Below, piece by piece: positions 8,486-16,483 of a stretch of 64,000 bases of DNA. Numbering within the stretch: position 1 is the first letter of the stretch; each line of letters opens with the position of its first letter. The notes beneath the pieces were generated by a model. That model was not told the DNA's origin, did not search any database, and worked only from the letters and a program-made list of their open reading frames with translations. This stretch comes from Flavobacteriia bacterium (GTDB taxonomy: Bacteria; Bacteroidota; Bacteroidia; Flavobacteriales_D; Crocinitomicaceae). The position numbers and the translations under genes were made by a program. Location: the NCBI GenBank assembly GCA_947462925.1, contig CANHQP010000011.1:1-64000 (forward strand). The letters run 5' to 3'.

Positions 8486-8510
8486 TTTGTCAACATTATT
8501 TTTGTCAACA
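8486..8510 (+). promoter_or_regulatory. Paired TTTGTCAACA repeats: possible operator of the HTH-Fic gene
   Basis: TTTGTCAACA occurs at 8486-8495 and 8501-8510, 15 bases apart. Each contains the small palindrome TTGTCAA. The pair covers the predicted transcription start and touches the start codon. The downstream protein has an N-terminal helix-turn-helix, so autorepression through these sites is a reasonable inference. Confidence 0.4.
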
Positions 8511-9577
8511 TGGAACTATCTGTTTATTTGAAAGAAGGAAGAATAAGTAAAGAATGGAGTTTGCGTAAATTAAGTACAGAAACATCCATTGATTCTTCTT
8601 TGCTCAATAAATTTGAAAAGGGCGATAGAATTCCTACGAAGCCACAAATAAATCGATTGCTCGACATTTTAGAATTGGATAAAAAGCAAACCTTGACGCT
8701 TTGGCTAGGTGAAAAAATTTATCGCATAATTGAGGACGAGGAATTTTATGCAGAATCCATGATGGTTGCAGACAACAAAATTTCATACGGTTTATCGAAA
8801 GCAGAAAAACTTCAGAATGAATTGCCTGAAAACATTCAATCATTGCTTATAGCGTGTGACTCATTGAAAGAAGAATGGATCAAATTGAAACCGCTCAAAG
8901 GAATACAACTTCAAAAAATGAACGAGTATTTTCGCTTGAATTACACCTACGAAAGTAACCGAATAGAAGGTAACACGTTGACTTTGCAAGAAACACATTT
9001 GGTCATCAATGAAGGATTAACAATCGGAGGTAAATCGATGCGCGAGCACCTGGAAGTAGTAAATCACTCAGAGGCAATTGAATATATTTCGGAAATTGTT
9101 CAAAATAAAGTTGATTTTACTGAACGGATCTTAAAACAAATTCACTACTTGATTTTAAAGGGAATTGACAGAGAAAATGCGGGAGTATATAGATCAATTG
9201 GCGTAAGAATCTCGGGAAGTTCACATTTGCCTCCTGAGCCATTTCTTCTAAACCGAATGATGGAAGAAGTATTTGAATACTATCAAAAAAATAAGAACTT
9301 ACTTCATCCTATCATTTTAGCAGCAGAAATGCACGAACAAATAGTAAGAATTCATCCCTTTATCGATGGAAATGGTCGAACAACCAGACTTATAATGAAC
9401 TTGATTTTGATACAACATGGTTTTCCAATTGCAAATATTAAAGGAGATTTAAATTCACGCTTGGCATACTATCAAGCACTTGAAAACGCACCTAAAGAAG
9501 ATAAGGCATCATTTTACGAATTGGTTGCCCAAACCGTTCGAGTTGCGCTCAACGAGCACATTGAGCTAAGTAAATAA
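8510..9577 (+). CDS. Fic family protein with N-terminal XRE-like HTH (class II)
   Basis: 355 residues from ATG 8510. Residues about 1-55 form an XRE-like helix-turn-helix (LRKLSTETSIDSSLLNKFEKGDRIPTKPQINRL spans it). The C-terminal Fic domain carries the complete active-site motif HPFIDGNGR (282-290), so AMP- or other nucleotidyl-transfer from NTP to a protein hydroxyl is expected. The inhibitory helix motif S/TxxxEG/N is present at 149-154 (SNRIEG), upstream of the Fic core, which makes this a self-inhibited class II Fic. No antitoxin-like partner gene is adjacent. Target unknown. Confidence 0.9.
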   Translation: MELSVYLKEGRISKEWSLRKLSTETSIDSSLLNKFEKGDRIPTKPQINRLLDILELDKKQTLTLWLGEKIYRIIEDEEFYAESMMVADNKISYGLSKAEKLQNELPENIQSLLIACDSLKEEWIKLKPLKGIQLQKMNEYFRLNYTYESNRIEGNTLTLQETHLVINEGLTIGGKSMREHLEVVNHSEAIEYISEIVQNKVDFTERILKQIHYLILKGIDRENAGVYRSIGVRISGSSHLPPEPFLLNRMMEEVFEYYQKNKNLLHPIILAAEMHEQIVRIHPFIDGNGRTTRLIMNLILIQHGFPIANIKGDLNSRLAYYQALENAPKEDKASFYELVAQTVRVALNEHIELSK

Positions 9578-9582
9578 AACAA

Positions 9583-9612
9583 AAAGAGGAATTACTTTCG
9601 CAATTCCTCTTT
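9583..9612. terminator. Bidirectional terminator between fic and rfbB
   Basis: AAAGAGGAATT (9583-9593) and AATTCCTCTTT (9602-9612) form a perfect 11-bp stem with an 8-base loop. T-rich sequence follows on both strands (best on the minus strand: TTTTTGTTTT). It sits between the convergent genes, so it can end both. Confidence 0.85.
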
Positions 9613-9616
9613 CAAT

Positions 9617-10654
9617 TTATGAATACATTTTCTTGTAATAATCTTGATATGCACCACTGGTAACTTCATCTACCCAGTCTTGGTTATTCAAATACCAATC
9701 TACGGTCTTTTCTAATCCTTCTTCGAATTTGATTGAAGGTTTCCAACCTAGTTCAGCAGAAATTTTTGAAGCATCAATCGCATATCTTTGATCATGTCCT
9801 GCTCGGTCTTTTACATATGTAATCAACGAAGCACTTGTACCTGATTCACGATTTAATTTTTTATCTAATAAATCACATAAAAAATTCACTAAATCGATGT
9901 TTCTCCATTCATTAAGTCCTCCAACATTATAGGACTCACCAATTTTTCCCTTGTGAAAAATTGCGTCAATAGCAGAAGCGTGATCTTCTACCCACAACCA
10001 ATCGCGAATATTGTCACCTTTGCCATAAACAGGAAGCGGCTTCATATTCACAATATTTCCAATCATCAATGGAATCAATTTCTCGGGAAAATGATGACTT
10101 CCATAGTTATTTGAACAATTTGACATTTTAATTGGGAATCCATACGTATGGTAAAAAGCACTTACAAAATGATCTGAAGATGCTTTAGAAGCTGAATATG
10201 GGCTGCGAGGATCATACGGAGTTGTTTCCATAAATAATCCTTCCTCACCTAGACTTCCGTAAACCTCATCGGTGGAAACGTGGTGAAAAACATGTTCTCC
10301 TTCATTCCAAAAAGACTTTGCAACAGACAATAAATTCAATGTTCCGACCACATTAGTCATAGCAAACTCTAAAGGTCCTTCGATTGAACGATCAACATGA
10401 GACTCAGCAGCCAAATGGATCACGTGAGTGATATTGTGAATTTTAAATGCATTTGTTACATCATCAAGAGAACAAATATCTCCTTTAAAAAAAGTATATT
10501 TAGGATTGTCTTCAACATCCTTCAAGTTTGACAAATTACCAGCGTAAGTCAATTTATCAAAATTGATAATATTGTAATTTGGATAAAATTTCAAAAATCT
10601 TCGCACTACATGCGAACCAATAAAACCAGCACCTCCCGTGATTAAAATATTCAT
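9617..10654 (-). CDS. rfbB: dTDP-glucose 4,6-dehydratase
   Basis: Extended short-chain dehydrogenase (345 residues) that converts dTDP-glucose to dTDP-4-keto-6-deoxyglucose, the entry to dTDP-rhamnose and related sugars. Motifs: NAD site GGAGFIGSH (7-15), AAESHVDRSI, STDEVYG with Thr128-Asp129-Glu130, active-site pair Tyr153/Lys157 in SPYSASKAS, and VYGKGDNIRDWLWVEDH. It stands alone; rfbA, rfbC and rfbD are not nearby. A -7 element lies 20 bases upstream. Confidence 0.95.
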   Translation of the reverse strand: MNILITGGAGFIGSHVVRRFLKFYPNYNIINFDKLTYAGNLSNLKDVEDNPKYTFFKGDICSLDDVTNAFKIHNITHVIHLAAESHVDRSIEGPLEFAMTNVVGTLNLLSVAKSFWNEGEHVFHHVSTDEVYGSLGEEGLFMETTPYDPRSPYSASKASSDHFVSAFYHTYGFPIKMSNCSNNYGSHHFPEKLIPLMIGNIVNMKPLPVYGKGDNIRDWLWVEDHASAIDAIFHKGKIGESYNVGGLNEWRNIDLVNFLCDLLDKKLNRESGTSASLITYVKDRAGHDQRYAIDASKISAELGWKPSIKFEEGLEKTVDWYLNNQDWVDEVTSGAYQDYYKKMYS

Positions 10655-10674
10655 TTTTACTTTAATTTATGCCC

Positions 10675-10682
10675 CAAAAATA
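10675..10682 (-). promoter_or_regulatory. -7 promoter element for rfbB
   Basis: Reads TATTTTTG on the minus strand (TAnnTTTG). It is 20 bases before the rfbB ATG, giving a leader of about 14-16 bases. Confidence 0.45.
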
Positions 10683-10749
10683 AGTAAAAAAACTGACTAT
10701 AAAATGAAATATTGTTTGATAATCAAAAGTTAATCAAGCAATAATGAAA

Positions 10750-11715
10750 CTATTTAAGTTCAATTTCTAAAATTTCTTTCCAAAAATTTTGAATAGTATT
10801 TCCTTCGCACGCAATCATTTGAGGAACCAGACTCGCAGGTGAAAATCCAGGTGTCGTGTTCACTTCAATCACATGAGGAACATCATTCACCAACATAAAA
10901 TCAATTCGAGCAATGGATCTCAAACGCAACAATTGGTAGATTTTTTTGGAAATTTCTTGCACATTTTTAGAAATTGATTCAGAAACTCGTGCAGGAGTAA
11001 TTTCTTGCGAAGCACCTAAATATTTAGCTTCATAGTCAAAGAAATCATTTTCAGTAGCGATTTCTGTCAACGGAAGTGCATGAATTCCGTTTTTAGTGCG
11101 ATAAACACCACAAGTGACTTCCGTTCCGTTTAAAAACGATTCAATCACAACGGTTTCACCTTCAGCAAAAGCCTTTTCCAAAGCAGGCTGCAATTCTTCC
11201 GCTGTTTTCACTTTAGAAATTCCATAACTTGAACCAGAATCAGAAGGTTTCACGAAACAAGGTAAGCCCAAAGTTTCCAAAATATATTGATTTTCAAACG
11301 CATCTATGGAAGTCAATAAAAGTGATTTAGCAACGGGAATATCAAATCCTCTCAAGAATTGATTGCAGTACCATTTGTCAAATGAAAGCTCAGATGCCAG
11401 CGCACCAGAATTGATAAATGGAACATCCTTCAGCTCAAGATAGGCTTGCAACTTTCCGTTTTCACCAGGATTTCCATGGATGTAAATGATCGCTGAATCA
11501 ATCGCAATTTCTTGATTTTGAAACTCAAAACTCAAATTCCAAGGATTAAAATCCAACCTTTCATTTCTGTAAATCGCTGTCCAACTTTCTTTGGTAATTT
11601 CAACCAAAAAAGGATCATACCCCTCTGGAAAATTGGCTAAAATAGTGTTGGCACTTTTGATAGAAATTTCAAATTCAGAGGAATATCCTCCACAAAAAAT
11701 GGCAATTCTCTTCAT
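10750..11715 (-). CDS. ddl: D-alanine--D-alanine ligase
   Basis: ATP-grasp ligase making the D-Ala-D-Ala dipeptide of peptidoglycan. 321 residues from ATG 11715 (MKRIAIFCGGYSSEFEIS). The frame extends to 11787, but that extra part has no family match. Landmarks: IYIHGNPGENGKLQAYLE, the ATP-grasp segment CFVKPSDSGSSYGISKV, ESFLNGTEVTCGVY, and the metal/substrate end ARIDFMLVNDVPHVIEVNTTPGFSPASLVPQ. Divergent from the PASTA gene, a neighbourhood seen in other Bacteroidota. Confidence 0.95.
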   Translation of the reverse strand: MKRIAIFCGGYSSEFEISIKSANTILANFPEGYDPFLVEITKESWTAIYRNERLDFNPWNLSFEFQNQEIAIDSAIIYIHGNPGENGKLQAYLELKDVPFINSGALASELSFDKWYCNQFLRGFDIPVAKSLLLTSIDAFENQYILETLGLPCFVKPSDSGSSYGISKVKTAEELQPALEKAFAEGETVVIESFLNGTEVTCGVYRTKNGIHALPLTEIATENDFFDYEAKYLGASQEITPARVSESISKNVQEISKKIYQLLRLRSIARIDFMLVNDVPHVIEVNTTPGFSPASLVPQMIACEGNTIQNFWKEILEIELK

Positions 11716-11897
11716 GTTTATATTTTGAGATACAAGTTTCAGAAATCTATTTTCAGTATAAAAATCAGTTGTAAAGGTAAGTCTCAAATAATCGGAAAAC
11801 TATGCATGCTTTAAAAGTTTTCAGCAATAAAAATTGAATAAATAGCATATTGAAATTGATAAATAAGCTTTAGTGAGATTTTCTCAGCCGTATTTTA

Positions 11898-11905
11898 TAT
11901 ATTTG
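11898..11905 (+). promoter_or_regulatory. -7 promoter element for the PASTA gene
   Basis: TATATTTG (TAnnTTTG), 22 bases before the ATG at 11928. No TTG at the usual -33 distance. Confidence 0.45.
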
Positions 11906-11927
11906 TTGCTCATATTGACTTTCATTC

Positions 11928-12728
11928 ATGGAATTTTTAACGAAGCTCAAAAATTTTATCTTGTCTAAACATTTTGTTAAACACCTTGGTTTGGTGATTT
12001 TAGCGTACATTGTTATTGTTGGTGGAACAGTCTTAATGCTAGATAGCGTTACCAATCACGGGCAAAAAATTGAAGTTCCATCACTTTTTGGGAAAAATGT
12101 AAAAAATATTAAAGGAATTATCGAAGAAAGTGGATTACAGTATGAAATTTTAGATTCGATTTATGCTCCAAATAAACCCGAAGGAACCATTTTATCGCAA
12201 GATCCACGACCAACAGATTCCACGGATGTTTTTGTTAAAGAAGGAAGAATTATCCGTTTGCGCGTTTCGAAAAGATCTAGGTTGGTTGAAATGCCAAGTT
12301 TGATTGATAAATCTCAACGTTTTGCTGAAAGTGTGCTCAAAAATCGTGGTTTGAAATACACTATCGTATTCGAAACTACAAGAGAAGCTGATGGAGCCGT
12401 ATTGAATCAAAAATACAAAGGCTCTGCCATCAAGGAGGGAACAAGAATTCCAATCGGATCGACCGTTCAACTTGTTGTTGGTAAAAACCAAGCTGGTGAA
12501 CCTGTTCAAATTCCAGATTTAGCTTGTTTAACAATAAATGAAGTTAAAAGTCGTTTAGCTGAATTGTCTTCAATTACCATTTTTGAGTCATATAGTGGTT
12601 GCAATAATGCTGAGGATAGTTTGAACGCTCGTGTAATGTCACAAACTCCTGAATTTATCGATGGTGTGTTGAGTCCAGCTGGATCTACAATCACTATATT
12701 ATTGCAAAAAAATGGCTGTACAGATTAG
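11928..12728 (+). CDS. PASTA domain membrane protein
   Basis: 266 residues: a short cytoplasmic start, one membrane helix (about 19-38), then three PASTA repeats (about 45-115, 118-187, 190-263) with the typical VPSLFGKNVKNIKGIIEESGL opening and repeated P-x-DST/GSTV ends. PASTA domains bind peptidoglycan fragments. There is no kinase or transpeptidase domain, so it is a stand-alone PASTA protein anchored in the inner membrane. Being divergent from ddl fits a link to cell-wall metabolism, but its job is not known. Confidence 0.88.
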   Translation: MEFLTKLKNFILSKHFVKHLGLVILAYIVIVGGTVLMLDSVTNHGQKIEVPSLFGKNVKNIKGIIEESGLQYEILDSIYAPNKPEGTILSQDPRPTDSTDVFVKEGRIIRLRVSKRSRLVEMPSLIDKSQRFAESVLKNRGLKYTIVFETTREADGAVLNQKYKGSAIKEGTRIPIGSTVQLVVGKNQAGEPVQIPDLACLTINEVKSRLAELSSITIFESYSGCNNAEDSLNARVMSQTPEFIDGVLSPAGSTITILLQKNGCTD

Positions 12729-12758
12729 TTGCGAAGACAAAAACAAAAGCTTCAATAA

Positions 12759-14993
12759 ATGAAAATTATAGCCACAATTGCCGCAATCATTGGATTTTTC
12801 CAATTTACATTTGCTCAAGGAGAAGGAATTTATCCACTTGCAAGCAATGCTGATCTTGTTAAGCCCATTCCAATGAAATCAGGTTCTGAAACCTTTGATT
12901 CAACTTTTATTTACACTTCTGACACTTTAGAAATTACGCTTACTAAATCAATTTTAGATGATTTTTCAAAAGATCATTTTCAAAAGTATGTTGCAGATTA
13001 TACTAATCCATCAGTAACATTTGATAAAAGATATAAATTATTGGATAGAAACACAAATCTTCCATTACCTCTGAACACCGAGTATTCAAACATCCCAACT
13101 TATAGAAGAATTGTGTCTCAAGCTTCAGGAACTAGTGTGAATGAGCCACTTCCATCTGACACCATTAAAATTACCAACTTTTTGGTATATCCGCCAGTGT
13201 ACGATGAAACAACCGTTTATCCACCTTACATCATTTACGACACTTTAGATTTTCCAAATGATCCAGATACAATTTGGCAGGTTCCACCGTTTTTTGTGCA
13301 AGATTCAGCAACTCAATTTTTTGCCAACATACAAGATCAAAATGCTTATTGGCTAGATAGTTATGCTTATCACAATTACCGATTTGCTAAAAACCCTTGG
13401 ACACTTGGTGTGGTAACTTTCGACGGTTTAGATGAAAATGGATATCCATACAATTTTGGATCAAGTGCCGTTGGATTAGCGGATGTTTTACATTCCAAAC
13501 CGATTGACATGACCGCAGTTAACAATGCCAATGAAGTGTATTTTAGTTTTCTCTATCAAACGGAAGGTTTGGGAGATATTCCAGAAGAAACAGATTCATT
13601 GGTACTAGAATTCTTTGCCCCTGCAGTCAACCAATGGTTTAGAGCTTGGTCAACAATTGGAGGACCTGTTGAAGATTTCAAAAAAGTACACATTCGAATT
13701 CAAGATGCTAAATATTTCCAAGATGGATTTCAATTTAGATTCAAAAGCTACAGTGGCTTATCTGGAAGCTTAGATCATTTTCACATTGATTACGTGCATT
13801 TAAGAGCCCTTTCTGGTGCGCAAGACACACTTTTCAAAGATTTTGCTTTTGTTTATCCTTTAGGTTCATTCTTGAAAGATTACACTTCTGTACCTTGGGA
13901 TCACTACAAAAATAACTTCACTGATAAAATGACTGATTCAGCAAGAATTTTTGTTAGAAATGGAAGTAATATTCCAGAAAATAGTCAAATTGGTGAAGCA
14001 TGGGTGCAATACGGTGGAACAACGGAAGGTTCATTTCCTTTGAGTACATTAGCGCTAACAAATCAAGATCCTGTGCAAAATTACCAACCTCGCACTTTCT
14101 ATGAAAGTTTTCACGATTTTTCTGCTGGATACCATTTTGATGAAACAAAAACTGGAGACTATCAGATTTTTGATTTACACGCGACAGCAACTTCTCCTTT
14201 CGCACAAATTACTTTGAATGATTCAACTGTTGGTCAACAAGTTTTTGCCAATTATTATGCTTATGATGATGGTTCAGCTGAGCAAGCTTATGGTACAACT
14301 GGAAATCAATCTCGACTTGCATATCAATTTACACCATATGAATCAGATTCTTTGATTGGCGTGCAAATGCATTTTGTGCCTAGTGTTCAAGATGTATCTG
14401 AAAATTTGTTTCTTTTGACCGTTTGGGATGACAATAATGGTAAACCAGGAAATGTAATTTATGAAGATGATTTCTTTTTTCCTCGCCAACCAAAATACGA
14501 AAATGAAAGAAATAAATTCACCAATTATTATTTGAAAGATACAGCTAAATTGGCTATCACAGGAACTTTCTATGTTGGATGGAGACAATTAGAAGCAGAC
14601 AAATTATGCATTGGTTTTGATCGAAATACAATCAATTCAAATAAGATATTCTATAGTGTTGATAATGGAACAACTTGGCCAAATACTTCCTTTGAAGGTT
14701 CGGTAATGATTAGACCTATTTTTTCTACAGCCATGGATGCTTCTCTGGGAATCAAGGAAACTGTCGTAGCAAAAACGCAATTTGAAGTTTATCCAAATCC
14801 TGTGAATGATATCTTGCATTTAAAAGTAGACGATAATCAATATAAGGGTGCATTTATTTTTGATTTACAAGGGAAATTGATGTTTGAAATCGATGCTACA
14901 AGCACTGAAATCAATCTGGAATCAATGACAAACGGAGTTTATTTTGTAAAAGATATTCAATCTGGAATCACACGTAAAATCATCAAAAATTAA
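12759..14993 (+). CDS. Secreted protein with T9SS type A sorting domain
   Basis: 744 residues. Signal peptide (first ~19 residues, ending TFAQ). A long beta-rich body has no catalytic motif I recognise; residues ~200-350 include a LDHFHIDYVHL stretch like galactose-binding or jelly-roll modules. The last ~75 residues are a type A sorting domain: FEVYPNPVNDILHL, then a FDLQGK strand and NGVYFVK, ending RKIIKN. Such proteins are exported by Sec, then moved over the outer membrane by the type IX system and fixed to the surface. It starts 30 bases after the PASTA gene and may be cotranscribed. Same repertoire is seen as uncharacterised large proteins in Crocinitomicaceae. Confidence 0.85.
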   Translation: MKIIATIAAIIGFFQFTFAQGEGIYPLASNADLVKPIPMKSGSETFDSTFIYTSDTLEITLTKSILDDFSKDHFQKYVADYTNPSVTFDKRYKLLDRNTNLPLPLNTEYSNIPTYRRIVSQASGTSVNEPLPSDTIKITNFLVYPPVYDETTVYPPYIIYDTLDFPNDPDTIWQVPPFFVQDSATQFFANIQDQNAYWLDSYAYHNYRFAKNPWTLGVVTFDGLDENGYPYNFGSSAVGLADVLHSKPIDMTAVNNANEVYFSFLYQTEGLGDIPEETDSLVLEFFAPAVNQWFRAWSTIGGPVEDFKKVHIRIQDAKYFQDGFQFRFKSYSGLSGSLDHFHIDYVHLRALSGAQDTLFKDFAFVYPLGSFLKDYTSVPWDHYKNNFTDKMTDSARIFVRNGSNIPENSQIGEAWVQYGGTTEGSFPLSTLALTNQDPVQNYQPRTFYESFHDFSAGYHFDETKTGDYQIFDLHATATSPFAQITLNDSTVGQQVFANYYAYDDGSAEQAYGTTGNQSRLAYQFTPYESDSLIGVQMHFVPSVQDVSENLFLLTVWDDNNGKPGNVIYEDDFFFPRQPKYENERNKFTNYYLKDTAKLAITGTFYVGWRQLEADKLCIGFDRNTINSNKIFYSVDNGTTWPNTSFEGSVMIRPIFSTAMDASLGIKETVVAKTQFEVYPNPVNDILHLKVDDNQYKGAFIFDLQGKLMFEIDATSTEINLESMTNGVYFVKDIQSGITRKIIKN

Positions 14994-15002
14994 TTTTTTT
15001 TC

Positions 15003-15968
15003 GTGAAAGTTTATCAAGATTTTGAAGAGATTGGAAATATTCCCAATGCGGTATTGACAATTGGAACTTTTGATGGTGTTCATCTTGGACATCAAAAAAT
15101 CATAGAAAGACTAAAGGAAGAAGCCAAAAGAATAAACGGAGAGACAGTACTTTTTACTTTTTTCCCACATCCGAGAATGGTAATTAATCCAACTAATCAC
15201 GGACTGAAACTTATTCAAACGCAGGCTGAAAAAATAGAAAATTTGGAAAGATTAGGTTTAGACCATTTAATCATTTTTCCTTTCACAAAAGAATTTTCAA
15301 CATTAAGCGCTGACGAATTTGTAAGGGATTATTTAGTTAATAAATTACATGTCAAAACCATTGTGGTTGGCTACGATCATCAATTTGGAAAAAACAGAGA
15401 AGGAAGTTTGAAACAACTGCAAAAACTGTCAGAAACACTTCCTTTTAAGGTTATCGAAATTCCTGCACATGAAGTTGATGAAATCAATGTCAGTTCTACC
15501 AAAATAAGACAAGCGATTGAAATTGGAGATATTCAAACTGCCAATAGCTATTTAAATGAACCTTTTGAAATATCTGGTAACGTTGTAAAAGGCAATCAAA
15601 TTGGAAGAACAATTGGTTTTCCAACAGCGAATATCGAAATTGGCGACGAATTGAAAATTATACCCGCCATTGGCGTTTATGCAGTGGAAGTGATTTTGGA
15701 AGACCATCGAAAATTGCAAGGAATGATGAATATCGGCATTCGTCCGACGGTTACAGATTCTAAAGAAGTCAAAATTGAAGTTTTCATTTTTGATTTTTCT
15801 GAAGCAATTTATGATCAAAGTATTAAAGTATATTTGTTACAAAGAATTCGCGGAGAACATCGCTTTCAATCAGTTGAAGTGTTGCGCGCTCAATTGCAAG
15901 AAGATGAAAAAACTGTTCGTACTATTTTTAGCCATCAGCCTTCAATCGCTATCAATTCTGGCAAATAA
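15003..15968 (+). CDS. ribF: Bifunctional riboflavin kinase / FAD synthetase
   Basis: Makes FMN then FAD from riboflavin. 321 residues. N-terminal FAD-synthetase domain with GTFDGVHLGHQKII (21-34) and the conserved SSTKIRQAI; C-terminal riboflavin-kinase domain from about residue 185, with GNQIGRTIGFPTANIE, GVYAV and MMNIGIRPTV. The start is GTG 15003, 9 bases after the preceding stop. The product has full family length and its end (RAQLQEDEKTVRTIF) is normal, so the overlap with the next gene is not due to a frameshift. Confidence 0.93.
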   Translation: MKVYQDFEEIGNIPNAVLTIGTFDGVHLGHQKIIERLKEEAKRINGETVLFTFFPHPRMVINPTNHGLKLIQTQAEKIENLERLGLDHLIIFPFTKEFSTLSADEFVRDYLVNKLHVKTIVVGYDHQFGKNREGSLKQLQKLSETLPFKVIEIPAHEVDEINVSSTKIRQAIEIGDIQTANSYLNEPFEISGNVVKGNQIGRTIGFPTANIEIGDELKIIPAIGVYAVEVILEDHRKLQGMMNIGIRPTVTDSKEVKIEVFIFDFSEAIYDQSIKVYLLQRIRGEHRFQSVEVLRAQLQEDEKTVRTIFSHQPSIAINSGK

Positions 15969-16482
15969 ACCAATCAAGGTTTATACATGGGAAGAAGCAT
16001 TAAATGCAAACTATGATTCTGTTTTTGCAATCTCATTTGAGCGTCTAAAACTGGATTCATTGCCTGCTGCATTGAGTAAATTTAAATCTATCCAAAAACT
16101 AGATTTAAGCAAGAACAAATTGACTCATTTGCCCGATTTTATCAAAGATTTTCAATACTTAACAGAACTAAATTTAGACAAAAATAAATTTGCAGTTTTT
16201 CCAATTCAAATTTGCTCCATGAAGCGATTGGAAAAATTAATTGTAAGTAGAAATGAATTTACAAATATTCCTGAATGCATTCAATATGCTATTAGTCTCA
16301 ACTACTTGGATTTATCAGATACACCTGTTGGTTCTTTTCCTGAAGCATTCGTTTTAATGACAAATTTGAAAACGTTGAGCTTACATGGATTGGCTTATCC
16401 GCCAAGTTTTCAAGGACGTTGGAAAGAGAGACTGCCGTGGATGCGGATCGAGTTTGATCCACCTTGCCATTGTATGGAATAA
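15904..16482 (+). CDS. Exported leucine-rich repeat protein
   Basis: 192 residues. ATG 15904 gives a clean signal peptide (MKKLFVLFLAISLQSLSILA). The mature part has about five LRR units of bacterial type, e.g. IQKLDLSKNKLTHLPDFI, LTELNLDKNKFAVFPIQI, LEKLIVSRNEFTNIPECI, LNYLDLSDTPVGSFPEAF. It ends with WMRIEFDPPCHCME. Function is probably protein binding in the envelope, but no partner can be named. The first 65 bases overlap ribF in another frame, so the whole signal peptide is coded inside ribF. Confidence 0.83.
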   Translation: MKKLFVLFLAISLQSLSILANKPIKVYTWEEALNANYDSVFAISFERLKLDSLPAALSKFKSIQKLDLSKNKLTHLPDFIKDFQYLTELNLDKNKFAVFPIQICSMKRLEKLIVSRNEFTNIPECIQYAISLNYLDLSDTPVGSFPEAFVLMTNLKTLSLHGLAYPPSFQGRWKERLPWMRIEFDPPCHCME

Positions 16483-16483
16483 A

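Noticed and set aside
8469-9577. Fic gene plus an antitoxin as a FicTA toxin-antitoxin pair
   Set aside because: The inhibitory motif is inside the same protein (class II), and there is no small antitoxin gene next to it.
13954-14819. Minus-strand frames opposite the T9SS protein
   Set aside because: Shadows of a coding gene; no family resemblance, no start signals.
15775-15903. Upstream 43 codons of the LRR frame
   Set aside because: Polar, cysteine-rich and inside ribF; ATG 15904 starts a proper signal peptide.
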